Shown: positions 42,869 to 54,728 of the stretch, in pieces | How the letters are laid out: every line of letters starts with the position of its first letter | Numbering within the stretch: the first letter of the stretch is position 1 | DNA from: Apodospora peruviana | Taxonomy: Eukaryota; Ascomycota; Sordariomycetes; Sordariales; Lasiosphaeriaceae | DNA length: 64,000 nucleotides | Assembly (NCBI GenBank): GCA_033439685.1 | Contig: JAUEDM010000003.1 | Location: forward strand, 1,208,001-1,272,000 | Reading direction: 5' to 3' | The notes under the pieces: generated by a model | The model's database searches: none | The model's input: the letters and a program-made list of their open reading frames with translations, nothing else | What the model was told of the DNA's origin: nothing | Program-made: the position numbers and the translations under genes

Positions 42869-43615
42869 GGTGGAGTTCTGACTTGATTAATATGTTTGAT
42901 GTGGTGATAAGTTAAGATGATGTAATGAGTGAGAAACTGGATGTGTTTGCGGGTTTACCACAGTCATCCTAGAAGGGAGCGTGTTGGTCTTTATATACCT
43001 AGGTGCATTATAGCTGGTCTCCATGGCGGGCTGAATCTGCTAGGTAGGTAGGTATGCACAAGACATCAACAGATGTGATACCGCAACTAAGAATCATTAG
43101 TTTCCACGATTATCGTTTCTCTGCGTCGACAGCACGGGCCTAGAAGGCTAGAACCAAGACAAGACAAGAGTATTCCGTACTTGACCCTCTTGGACTTCAG
43201 CTGGAGTCGATCAACAATCTAGCCCAAAACAGGCTGCTTAACGCTCTCTGCACTTCTGCAGTGCAGCTTCATTCGCTAGCGCCGTCCATTTTCAGCTCGC
43301 CACATGGGTGTGGTGTCTGGTCTAGACTGCGGACTAAAGACCATTGCGTACATTCTTTCTAGAACTAAGACAATTATTGAATAGTGTGCTCTTATCAGTG
43401 CAGGTTGTGCAAGCTTGGATTGTAGTTTTCACATGTTGGGCATTGGTATTCAACTCCCAAGCTAAGGTACTTAAGATATGTATTTACGAATCGCTGTTGC
43501 CTATAATACAAATATCGTATATAATAGAACGAAGTGAACTAGGTAGATATCGCTTACAAAATCTCCGAGTCCATCCAACTTACATCCAACCCTGCGCTAG
43601 TACGCAAGATTCTCA
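42869..43615. other. Intergenic with taggtaggta motifs
   Basis: 747 bases. It carries tacctaggtg at 42997-43006, taggtaggtaggta at 43041-43054 and ctaggtagat near 43540, members of a motif dispersed through the window. No supported gene. Confidence 0.5.
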
Positions 43616-45327
43616 CTATAAAGATAGTTTATCTACCTGTATCCTTACCCTCTCCAACCACTCGTGCTCCAACCTCCGCCTCCTTAACTCGTCTGCCTCC
43701 TCAGCGGAACCATACTTGCGCATCAGTCCCTCCAGATTTATCGACCAGATGACATACTGCTCGTCCGTCGCCAGCGCCAGGCCCTGCTTGCCCCATTCAA
43801 ACATCTTGGGCCAGTCCTGCGCCGTCTCGTAATAGTCGTTGAGCCAGCCGAGCATCAGCGATTCCATCAGTCGAGAAAAGTGCTGGGGTAACTCGCCGGC
43901 CTCGATCCGACCTTTGGTCTTCTCGCGGAAGGCCTGGACCCGCTCGGGGAAATCGGAGTCGAATTTCCGGTGGAGCCATTGCAGCGCCAGGTGTTCGCTC
44001 TCGGGGTCTTGCAGAATAAGTTTCTGGGCCCAGTAGACCCCCTGGGCCTCGAGTCGGATCATGTGGTGGTCGTGGGTTTTCTTGACGATCGCTTTGTCGT
44101 CCTTGATGGAGCGTTGACACGCCAGGTATAGGTTTTTGGCCCAGTCTTGGGTGTTCTCTGCTATCGCGGGCACATTCGCGATGGTCTCGGCATTGATCTG
44201 CGAGAGGATCATGATGTAACGCATAATTTCTTCGGGCCGGTCGAGAAGGTCGGCAAACGATGAAATGATTTCGGCGAGGGGGTGGTTGCCAAATTTGACG
44301 CTGACGAGACGTGTGAGGTACGTAAGATAGGCGGAGAGGATGTCTTTCCTGTCGGATTCCAGGAGTAGATGGGGAACCAAAAAGCAGAGATCCGCGAAGG
44401 ACTTCATGGTGGGAGCCGATATTTTGGGCTCGATCTGGAGGAAGGCTAATCGCAGGACGCGACCTCCTTGGACATGATCCTTGAGGTCGAATAGGTCCAT
44501 TGCCGTTTTGAAGTACCTGTAGAATGGTTCGTGAAGAGAGAGAACGGCTTCCTCCTTGGCGTTGGCAGCGTCGAGCTCGACATAGCCGTGGACAAAATGT
44601 TGCACGGCGGTCATTCCGGACTGCATAGCGCGAGAGCTACGGTTCTGGTGGATCATGGGCACTATGGCGGTGTCGAACGAGTCATCAAGGTCGTCGATTA
44701 CGATGTCGGCATCCTGATCCTCGGCCACCGCCCTGGCATCCGACTTTATCCTCGGCCTTCTCTTGACGGCGTATTTGAAAAAACCCCACCTCGCAAACTG
44801 ATTCTTGTACATTTTTGGTCTTGTTTGACTCCTTTCAGAATACTGGACAGTAATAGTTGGTCAGGGACAGGAGGGTTGACTTACGTTGCCTTCAAATTGT
44901 AGGTCGTATCCATTATATTGATGATATCTCGGAGGATACGGTTCTGGGTAATATAGAGCTCATAGAGGATTGATTTCCACGGATCCCAGTCTTCGGCCTT
45001 CCTGGGGATCAAGGGAAGTCGGGAGGAAAGTGGCGCGCCGCGACTGGCCGCTTGGGCAGCTTGTAACTTGCCGCTACTCTTGCCAGACTTGATCACGGCG
45101 CCCGAAGTTCTTTGCGCACGACTGGACAATGTTTTAGGGTTGGATTTAGATGACTGCCGGCGCTCGATGAGAAATCGGCGCTTATCTTCCTCCGGGGGCG
45201 GGCTGTCGGATTCCTCCTTGACAAAGAAATCGTCGTAATCTCCGTCGAGCATCGGGTTTGATCCATCAGACGCTGTGAAGAGCGCCATGGCGGCGCCGGC
45301 GCTCTCCGGGGAGCTGCTGTCGTCCAT
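43616..45327 (-). CDS. Clr5-domain protein
   Basis: 548 residues in two exons (44885-45327 and 43616-44819; donor gtaagt, acceptor aag, phase 2). The Clr5 domain spans the splice site: WDPWKSILYELYITQNRILR, then TPKMYKNQFARWGFFKYAVK. The intron is needed to complete it, which supports the model. Clr5 was named from a fission yeast silencing factor; in filamentous fungi it is a large, mostly uncharacterised family of predicted nuclear proteins. The long C-terminal region is helical (LRLAFLQIEPK, LLESDRKDILSAYLTYLTRL, EWGKQGLALATDEQYVIWSI) and may form TPR-like repeats. The first 100 residues are acidic then basic and probably disordered. Confidence 0.87.
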
Positions 45328-47539
45328 GGCCGTTCTGACGATTCAAAATAGAGTTTCGGATGGCAGCTGTCGTCTCAAGTTGGGATGGCTGACATAAGCG
45401 CGGGGTGGACAGAGGTGGGATTCAGTTCAATTTTTGCGCGACAAAGCGCGGGCGTTGACGTTGGCGTTGGCAGCGTGAGCGCAGGCGCGGGCGCGTGTGA
45501 ATTTGCGTGGTTGTTGGGATGCGCGCAGGCGTGACCAAGGAGAGGGGTGGCAATACGACCAAGATAAAGCAGTTCGATGGTCTGCCACTGCGGCAGCATC
45601 ATATGAATTGTTCCACCGGCTCTCTGCAGCCCCAGAGCAATGCCGGCGCGGGCGCGGAACCTGCAGTGCCGGCGCAGTTGGCAGTGGTGAGATCAAGATG
45701 CGGCGCCGCAAAGGCTCCCCAGGATTGGAACAGACTCTGTTCGATGCAAGGTCGTAACGGGCTTCCAGGGCGCTGGAGCTGGAGCTGAGAACGCGAGGTG
45801 ATGAATGGGCATGGATAGATGGATGATGAAAGAGGGACAAATGGATCCGGGGGACGACGTGGTCAAGCGGCAGGCAGGGCAGGGCGGGCAAAAGTGGACA
45901 ATGACCCAGGCGGCGCAACGTGAAGCTGAGCGGGAAACCCAAAGGACTGCCCGTGGTATCCTGGGATGGAGAAATGGTCAAGCCGTTCCCCGCCATCCAG
46001 TCCCGTCTCTCACACCTGGGCAGTTTACCTACCAGGACAGCAATGAATGTTAGCGACCTAGCAAACACCAAGTGACGGGAGACTGTCCCGAGACGACACT
46101 CTTGGGCCACAGGCCACCTCAGTACGCGCCATGGCACCAGCACAGCCCACTTGGCCAGCGGCGAAAGAGCAGATTTGGGCGATGGGACAGCCACCCCCAT
46201 CTGCCCAGGAATCTCCAAACTCCGAGCGGATAGCCAACTACCCGGTGCACTGGATCAGCGACGACGACGACGACTGTCTGTAGCGCACCTCAGGTACGTA
46301 CGTGACGCAACTTGATAGTTCCAGCTTCCAGGTTGTTTCCGGTCATCATTCGGCGTTCGCTTGCCTTGCCTGAGATGGATTTACGGGTTATAATTATGGA
46401 AGAGAGGCAAGGGTACCCATAGGGTTAAGTCGGCCGCGTGCGGGAAGCTGCGCTGAGGCATGCCGCTAGGTGGGTCGGGTACGCTGCGGGCGGACCGGGA
46501 ATCCACCACCCACCTCATTCCTCAAGCAGGAGCTCTTATTACCTAGTGTAAGAGACCCCCACCATCCATATCTATTAAGGCGCAAAGTATGCTCTGTCTT
46601 GATGCCTAACCTGTTTGAGTGAAACCGTCCTCAGGTAAGATGGGTGGTGTAACGAATCCGCGAAACTGGTGATGTGGCGTGTACTGCACCTAGGTAAGCT
46701 ATACTGCTGCAGCTAGGTTTTGTCATGCCTTGTCCGGATGTGGACCACGTACGGAAGTATACCAACCATCAAATCAGATACCTTAATCAAGGTCAGCTTA
46801 ACACCCCCAAAGGCGAGGATATTGGCCGACGGCTGGAAACGGCAACTCGTCCCACGTCATCGATGGCCCAAAATATGTCGCTGTGATTCCTTTTGATTCG
46901 TTCGCTTTCCTGACAGAACGAAAGGAATAACAAAAATGCATGCATTTTCCAACTGACTCCTTAGGTCTCCAAATGTAGGTAAGGTAGGAAGCCATGTGCA
47001 ACCTTGGCGTGGCGTTCCCTCAACCCCTTTTCAGAGCAGGACTGCTGCGGTCAGAATGCGCCCATCCAAATTACGCTAACTCACCGACAAATATCTTTGC
47101 AGATTAAACCACAGAAGGATCCGAAGTCATGGCAATTCTGCAGCGTGTTCGAGTCTTCTAATTGGCTCCTAAGAAGGGTTAAGCCAGCATCCAAGACTTC
47201 GAGAACAAATTTTGAACTTCTTGATTCAAGAAGCAGTCTAATAATATCGAAGTACTCCGTAATCCTGATGGATTCCCTTGTACCTCATTCCATTGCTAAT
47301 CAGTACGTATATATCAAGACAGAAACAAATCCAACCAAAGCCAGCATCTCTCGAACCCGGCCCAGCCTGCAACATCCATTTCCTAGTCCGCTAATGCGTG
47401 GCGATTATTCAAACATATGCGAATACTACTCCCAATTGACCTCACGCTCCCAATGTCTCTGCTGAGATCCGACGACTACCCGCATTGTTTAGTCCATCCA
47501 GGGGGTAAAGGGGGAGACCAACGTGCATCCAACCTTACA
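45328..47539. other. Long intergenic stretch, no gene seen
   Basis: 2.2 kb. A minus-strand frame of 263 codons (46218-45427) has arginine/histidine/proline-rich low-quality sequence and no domain, so it is not called. cctaggtaag occurs at 46689-46698. No transposon remains recognised. Confidence 0.5.
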
Positions 47540-48600
47540 TTACTCCGTCTTGCCTCCTCCCACAGTCAGTGGCTTTTCAACCGCACTATCCTCTCTTGCT
47601 GTTGCTGCTGTTGCTGCTGCTTCGCTGGCCCGATACGCCTCGATCTCCGCCGCTTCGTCCTCGCGCTGGTGCATCGTGATGGCGCTGTACCCACCGAGGG
47701 AACAAAAGGCAAACAGCCCCCAAGCCAATGCCGTGCTGGCGATATACGCGATGGCCGTCTACTTGATTATTAACAAGCGTCCCCAAAGACCAGAAGACCA
47801 GTTTCCTCTCATAGCCCGCTTTCTTGCTCTCCTAGAGCTAGAAATATGGAATTACACACTCACATATGAATTCGGTCCCCATGGCTCCCATATCAAGGGC
47901 GTGCACACCACGACCGTCAGTCCAATGACATAAAAGAGTGTCGAGTAGGCGATGAACATCATCGGACACTGCCAGGTGAACAGGAGCCGCCAGCTGAGCG
48001 AGAAGCTGGGACTACTGGAAGAAGTGACACCGGCTTCGTCTGATACACAGTCGTCTCTCTTCCTCTCGTAGAGGATCTGGCTGAGGTGGCGCCGCATCGT
48101 GGCTGCGGACGGCATGTCGTGACCCTCGGGCAACTCGCCCATGAGCGTCAGCATGGACAGCTGCTGCGCCGAGAGGAAGATGCCGCAGATGGACGTCGAG
48201 ATGGACGCGTACCAGAACGCCGGCCCAACCCAGTGCGAGGTCTCGACGTTGGGTACCGAGAAGGAGGCCGTCACGATGGCCGTGATGACGGTCGCCTATG
48301 TTTTGCACACCACAGAGTCAGTCAGATATTTGAATGATATGCAGGTAGGTATGGCTAAATTACCGCGAGCGCGGCAAAGTTGAGCTCATCTTTCTTGCGC
48401 TCCCTCCACCCGACAAGAACACCGTAGAGCTCGGCACGGTCCGGCGCGTCCCGTTCCAGTCCACTGTCGGCGTGCTTCGCGACTTCTTGGGCTGGCCGCA
48501 GCGTGTTGTAGGTGAAGAAGCGGTGGTAGGGCAGCGTGAGCAGCTGGACGAGACCGCCAAAGACGATGTCGCTGAGCGTGTAGTTGGTCGGCAGCCCCAT
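47540..48600 (-). CDS. Four-helix integral membrane protein, unknown
   Basis: 295 residues in three exons (48364-48600, 48295-47864, 47758-47540), all introns phase 0 with clean borders (gtaatt...tag; gtgagt...tag). The N-terminal 80 residues are soluble (MGLPTNYTLSDIVFGGLVQL, then an ERDAPDRAELYGVLVGW stretch). Membrane segments follow: VITAIVTASFSV with HWVGPAFWYASISTSICGIF, LLFTWQCPMMFIAYSTLFYV with IGLTVVVCTPLI, and TAIAYIASTALAWGLFAFCS. The C-terminus is Ala/Glu rich. Perfect frame retention across both introns makes the gene credible. Family not recognised. Confidence 0.8.
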
Positions 48601-50112
48601 CTTCGGTTATCCGGTTTTCGCTGTCCTGGAAGACTGGAAGAGAAGATGGAATGGGATTTGAACCCGACATTTTGGTCTGTCTGTCCTTTTTCTCCTTGTC
48701 ACGCTCCGACCGCCGGCTGGGATGATCTCGTGGGTTGATTGGGATATTGTATGTGAGGCGTTTCACTGCCAAAGCTCCCATTCGCCAGCTGCCACTTTGG
48801 CGGTCGCCAAACACGACCGGCCACGGGTGCCATGCAGGGCATTGGAGACCGCTTTCGGGTGTTCAGCTGCCCTCTGTGCTTTTGTGGCGTGCCGATCGTA
48901 TACTTTCATTAGCAAACATATCCGTACTCCGATTTGCGTATCACGAAGCCAATGTGATAGACTGCTTGATAGTGGCATCCTTGACTTTTTGTTTGAGAGA
49001 TCATCCGTAACCCGTAAACAAATTAAGTAACAAAGGGTTATATGTCGTTTATTCGAGTCAGTCACACGCATGCCCAATAATGAAGCCTAAAGCGGACGGT
49101 TTCGCTGGGACTACAATAGGTGTCTTATAGCAACAGGTTTTTGCTATTTCTTTCAGTCTAATCCCCCTATTCGTCACTCGCGGAATATATGGCTCATATA
49201 GCCAGGACAGGGACCTTTGCTGTATATTATGGAATACTTGGCGAGATAAGATCTTGCTCTACTATCTCACTACCTGCATACACCTCAAATCTACGATCCT
49301 GTGACGGTCGGCGCGATTGAGGCTTGATTGAACGATTGCGACCGTCAACGGTATATAACCCATTTAGAATTCCAAAGGCTGACACCTTTGGTATTCTGGC
49401 ATCCTTTGCGATTGAAGGGGATTTGGTGTAATGGTTTGGATGATTGCACTGGCTCGTCACAGATCCTGTCCCATGAGCGTACAGAGTGAACTCCTGCCTA
49501 TTGGTCTCAAAGTAACAATCACTGCTGTTTTATGCTAAAGTATCTTTACTATGTGCTGAAGTTTGGATGATGAAAGTCTAGCAAGACCACTTGAGTTCGC
49601 GAGTAGTGTACAAAGTCTGTAGGGAACTGAAAAAGTCCGAGTCTGGCCTATCTCGATAAATACCAGGTCCTACCTATATTGGTAAGATAAAGATGGAAGG
49701 CTTGAGATTAGACTTAGCTCTAGAAGTAAACCAAATAGTCCTGCGTATTCGTAAAGGATGTGAACCCCGCAAATATAAGAAGCCTCGGTATCGTTGGTTC
49801 TCCGCATCACTCCTTGGCTTGTTCGTTTCAAGATCACCAACAGCAGCTGTCAAAGAACAATGCGGGGATCATGACCCCAACCCAACCACTCGAGGGATGG
49901 CGTCGCATCCAACCGAGGCGAAGCTTGATTACATAGCATGGACCTCCAATATTAAACCTGAATCCCTTGAGCTCATCCCCTTTCTATCGACTCTGTCTGA
50001 CCGTTGAAATCATCACCATCTGCACCTGCACCTTGTCTCCTAAATCAAGTACCAGAACAGTTTGGGATTCATCCGGGAACTCAAAGACATCTCAAGATAC
50101 CGATAGTCAAAA
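48601..50112. other. Intergenic, no gene seen
   Basis: 1.5 kb between the membrane-protein ATG and the acyl-CoA dehydrogenase ATG. No supported gene; frames are short. Confidence 0.5.
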
Positions 50113-51559
50113 ATGGCCCAAGTCCCCTTCTCTGAACCACCCTGGCTGATGGGCCTGCCCTCGCCCATCTATAACAACTCGCACCGCAAATGGCAGGCCG
50201 CGATCCGGCCCCTCATCCAGAAGCTCCTGCACGACCGCGCGGTTGAGTGGGACGTCGGCGAGACGGTTCCGGAGCACGTCTTTGGTGAGTTTGCGGCCGC
50301 CAACCTTCTGCCGGCCGCGCTGCCGGCGCCCTTGCCGGTGGAATGGCTCAAGAGGCTCGGCATCCACGAGCTGCCCGGCGGATTGAAGGTGGAAGACTTC
50401 GACAGCCTGCACAGCGCCATCTTTGGCGACGAGATGACGCGCAGCGGCCTGGCGGGACCGGGCGGGAGCATCACGACGGGCATGGCGTTTGGCGTGCCGC
50501 CCATTATCAAGTTTGGCAGCAAGGCGGTGCAGGAGCGGTTCCTCCCCGAGCTGTTGACAGGAAAAAGAAGGGCTTGCATTGCCATCACCGAGCCGGATGC
50601 GGGTTCGGATGTCGCGGGGGTCACGACGACTGCCTTCAAGAGCGATTGCGGCAAGTATTATATCGTGAACGGGACTAAGAAGTGGTGCGTATCTCCGAAC
50701 ACTCATATCTCGTGTTGATCTAATCAGAATGTACAGGATCACTAACGGCATATGGTCCGACTACGCGACCATGGCCGTCCGCACCGGAGATCCCGGAAGC
50801 GGACCCTTTGGATTGTCTCTGCTCGTCGTCCCGCTCAAGGGCCACCCGGGCGTCTCGATGCGGAGACTCAAAGTCGGCGGCCAGGTCTCCGCGGGTACGA
50901 CCTACATCGAGCTGGACGACGTGCGCGTGCCCGTCGAGAACCTCCTCGGCGAGGAGGGCCACGGGATGCTCTACATCATGACCAACTTCAATCACGAGCG
51001 GATGGCCATAGCGGTGGGCGCGACGCGCCAGGCGAGAGTCGCACTGAGCTCGGCGTTCGCCTACGTCATGAAACGAGAGGCGTTCGGCAAGCCGCTGATC
51101 CAGCAGGCCGTTGTGCGTCACCGCCTGGCCAAGGCCGGCGCGCTGCTTGAGAGTCAGTCGGCCTGGGTCGAGCAGTTTGCGTACCAGATGACGAAGCTGC
51201 CGCGTAACAAGGCCGACAAGGAGCTCGGTGGGTTGACGGCGTTGCTGAAGGCGCATTCGGGCATGGTGCTGAAGGAGTGCGCCGAGGTGGCCGTGCTCTT
51301 GTTTGGGGGGAATGGGTTCACCAAGAGCGGGCAGGGGATGATTGTCGAGAGTAAGTTGACCACTTCTTGTTTGTCGCTAATGTAGCAATGACGCTAACTG
51401 TGATTCTTTCTGTAAACAGTGATATACCGTGAGGTGCCTGGAATACGGATTCCCGGCGGTTCTGAGGATGTTATGCTTGACTTGGCTGTTCGTCAGTTGG
51501 TCAAGCTATACCAGTCCAAGACGGAGGCGCTCACGGCAGGACCTGGTGCAAAGATCTGA
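50113..51559 (+). CDS. Acyl-CoA dehydrogenase family protein
   Basis: FAD-dependent oxidoreductase, 441 residues, exons 50113-50684, 50737-51350, 51420-51559; all junctions in phase. Family marks: FAD/substrate loop ITEPDAGSDVAGVTTTA, then KKWITNGIWSDYA, completed by intron 1. Next are VPVENLLGEEGHGM and NFNHERMAIAVGATRQAR, the helical C-terminal domain with REAFGKPLIQQAVVRHRLAK, and the end IYREVPGIRIPGGSEDVMLD. It has no obvious mitochondrial or peroxisomal signal (ends GPGAKI), so it may act in the cytosol. Fungal paralogues of this type work on short or branched acyl-CoA or in degradation pathways; the exact substrate is not inferable. Confidence 0.92.
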
Positions 51560-52999
51560 GTTACTGTGGTGGGTGGAGGAGCAAAATCTGATGGTAAGGT
51601 TCAGTTATAGTCACTTTCGATACTTCTGGTCTGTACAATCAAATTTTCACATATTACTATATGTAATAGTCTGTAATAAACAGTCAAGATATATTTCCGG
51701 AAGACAACCCCGTGTTACTCGTTACTGATGCGGATAGACCGTATCAGTTCTTCCACTTGTCCAGGTAGTAATGTGATCAAAAGAAAACAACAGAGGACAC
51801 ATACGCAGGTAACAAGTCATCCTCGACGAGGAAAATCAGCTGAGTGGAATCGATCTCTTGGTCTCTGCAGTTTGTGTCGGGCTGATTGAGTTTGCGAGGC
51901 TGGTGGGCGAGGATGAGTTTGAGTTGCTATTTGCAACTGGCGGTGTTGGTCGAGAATGTGAAACCTGTTGCTGGTGCTGGGCAGGTTGAGAGAGCTACGG
52001 GGAGGCTGTGAGAAGAATTCAGTCCCTATACGTACAGAATTTCATGATAATGGAAAGTCGAAAGAAACCAAATCAGATTTGACTATCAACCACTTCGAGC
52101 AGTACGCACGTCGGCAGGAGCTGGTGAATGCAAAGTCCTGAGAAGTTGGAGAGATAGACTGGTTCGCCGAAAGTTAGTATTCTATCAGGAAGCTGGGTAC
52201 CTAGGTACCTAATGCTTGGAGATGGTTATTAATATATCTGGGATCGATCTTCTGTTCAGATCACTTAACATGAAACAATTGATATCAGGCCAGAGAGACA
52301 CGATAAAATCAAGCGTTGGTCATCAACATGGATTGTACATACAAACTGAACCTAATCCTTTCTTGGCAACCACGCCGAACTGCCATGCTCAGTTGGTTAT
52401 CACCGGGACAGGGAACTAGCACCTTTTTGTCACCTCACAGGCTCACTGCAGCTGAGTGCGGTGAGTTGGGCAACGGTGTGGGTCCCCGAGCGGTGATTGT
52501 TCACTCACTGCACAAATATCATAGTACACAGGCGTTGGATTCATGTCGACGAAAGGAAAGCAAAGCCTATTCGAGTTGGCGTGATGAGAATCATGTAGGT
52601 TAAGCACATGACAAGTTCAAAAGTTGAAAGCGAAAAAACCTCCCCCTCCCCCTCCCCCACACGAGCTGAGAAGGATTGAATTGGATGGACGATAATCTTG
52701 CAGTGCCAAGAGCCTCGACGAGTCGAAATACAACGCTCTATGCCGAGCATCCCACAGCTTTTTGTTAGTGCCAACGGCCTGGATCGACGCCCAAAGCTTA
52801 ACTTTGCTTGATAACAATGAGGCTTTGCATACTACACTTGGTAAAATATAAGTGCATGGTAGCTGCCGCCAGGCGGCGGTGAGAGTTGAGTCTCCTAGTC
52901 CTCTTGGTCACTTCTGCTGAATTGCATCTGCGTACCTAGGTACTGTTCTGTCATCATAATAACCAGCAGCAATCCGACGAACCCGTTCGAGTGTTGAAA
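51560..52999. other. Intergenic, one coding-like fragment
   Basis: 1.44 kb. A 57-codon open fragment at 51816-51989 (VILDEENQLSGIDLLVSAV...) has coding-like composition but no ATG and no partner exon, so it may be a gene relic. Palindromic ggtacctaggtacc lies at 52197-52210, and ggtacctagg-type DNA again near 52931. A (C5T)-type pyrimidine tract occurs at 52642-52660. Confidence 0.4.
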
Positions 53000-54728
53000 A
53001 TGCGAAGATTTCTCAAAGCCGTCTCCAATGAACTGAACCAAGTCGGCGGCCAGTTGCAGCAGCAAGCAGGAGGAGGATTTGGCAACTATGGTCCCCCACA
53101 ACCACCGCCGCCCGGCAGCGGATTCGGCGGATTTGGTTTCCCACAGCCAGCAGCAGCACCAGCATCCGCCGTCCCCTGTCCGCGCAAGCAACCCCAAATC
53201 GGCTTCACAGACTGGATCGGCCTGCCGGACCCGCGCTTCGGTGCCTTCAACGTGTGCCCGTCATGCTACAACTCCGTGATCCGGCCGACGCCCTACGCGA
53301 ACGCCTTCGTCACAAAAGCCGCCCCTCCTAACGTGCCCATCCGATGCGACATGTCGCGGTACTGGGTCAAGATGGCAGGACTAGTGCTTATGACCATGAA
53401 CCAGGACGGGCGATACGATATTTCGCTGCTGGCGCGGGTGGCTGGCGTCAACGGCGGGGAGTGCCCCAACGCGCAGCTGACTTCTGAGATGCAACCACTT
53501 GCGGTCGTCGCCCAACCGCCGTGGGGGTGGTACACGATCATCGGCAACCCGATTCCGGGGTGGACGGTGTGCGCGTCGTGCGTGTGGCATATACAGACGT
53601 GCTTGCCGGCGATTGCGAACGGGTTCGCGCCGGTGCAGCTCCCGGGTCAGGCGTCATGCGCTCTGGTGCCGTCGGACCACTACGACGACGCCCGGACGGC
53701 CGAGATGCTGCGGTACGTGGCGACCTGCGCGGTCGCGTCGGCGCAATTGGGCCGGGTGGAAATGTCGCAGCTGGTGAGCTGGTTGCGGCAGAACCCGCCT
53801 CGGCAGCGAGGAGGAGCAGTTGGCCACCCATCATCTTCATCCATGGGGGGATATCAGCAACAGCAGCAGCCGCAAAGCAACGGTCTATGCCCGAGAAACC
53901 ACCCTTCGACAACGCTTAGATGCCATACGATGCAGGGACTGTTCGACTTTACTGTCTGTGAGCAGTGTTACGCTGATGTGATCAGGCCGGACACCGACCA
54001 GGGAGTCGCCCTGGCCCGGCAGTTCGAGCCGAACCCGGCCGCGATCCCGTCCGGCTTCACGTGCCAGCTGTACTCGGACCGGATGCGCCGGGTTTGGAGG
54101 GAGGCAACATCAACGGGCGACGTGCAGTACCTCCGGCAAAAGGTAGGTTAGCACAGCGATTCGGGGTTTCTATCTCTCTTCGCAGTGATTCGAAAAGCGA
54201 TCTGTATACAAATTCCAGGCGCGAGGAGAAACGGTGACTGGTGCAGCAGACCCGGTTCCGACCATCCCGAACATACCACGGTTCAAGAATAGGATAGCTT
54301 GGGAGGTGTAAGCTGACTTCTTGCCCCATTAGGTCTCGGAGCGACGAGCCAAAGAGCGAGAACTGCAGATGAAGACGACGCAGCTCCAGCAACAAGCAGC
54401 GCAGCTCAGGCAGCAAGCGGAGGTGCAGCAACATTTGGCCGCGAATGCGATGAGGGTATCAGCCAACGCTGCCAGCACCAACAGCATGCTCGCTGGGGTT
54501 GGGGTGATCCACCAGGTGGACGCCTTTCACTACACGGTTCCCAACGGAGTGGTAGGTTCGATCATGATCTTCTTGGTCAAGTCCTGGCTGACAATAACAA
54601 CGATGTAGCCCGACTTCAGCCAGACGACGCAGCTGAACAACCAAGCGACCATGCTCAAGGTACAGGCCGCTCAGGCCGAGTGTCAAATAGCCATGGCCGA
54701 AGAGGAATGGAAGCGGTATTGGGAGTAA
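53000..54728 (+). CDS. Protein with repeated CxxC modules and C-terminal coiled coil, unknown
   Basis: 493 residues, exons 53000-54142, 54333-54551, 54609-54728, all phase 0; the first intron is long for this window (190 bases). The ATG at 53000 is preferred over a GTG three codons earlier. A Gly/Pro/Gln-rich N-terminus precedes two related modules. Module one, about 60-96, runs from CPRKQP to FNVCPSCYNSVIRP. Module two, about 295-340, runs from CPRNHP to FTVCEQCYADVIRP. A further CASC pair lies between them. These look like paired zinc sites. The C-terminus is a Gln/Ala-rich coiled coil (QMKTTQLQQQAAQLRQQAEV). Such proteins are common in Sordariomycetes but unnamed. Confidence 0.85.

Noticed and set aside
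45427..46218. 263-codon minus-strand open frame
   Set aside because: Arg/His/Pro-rich sequence without domains, no splice support, overlaps GC-rich promoter-like DNA.
48650..48685. T-arm/B-box-like sequence on the minus strand (gggttcaaatccc)
   Set aside because: No matching acceptor stem, A box or anticodon arm in the upstream 60 bases, so not a tRNA.
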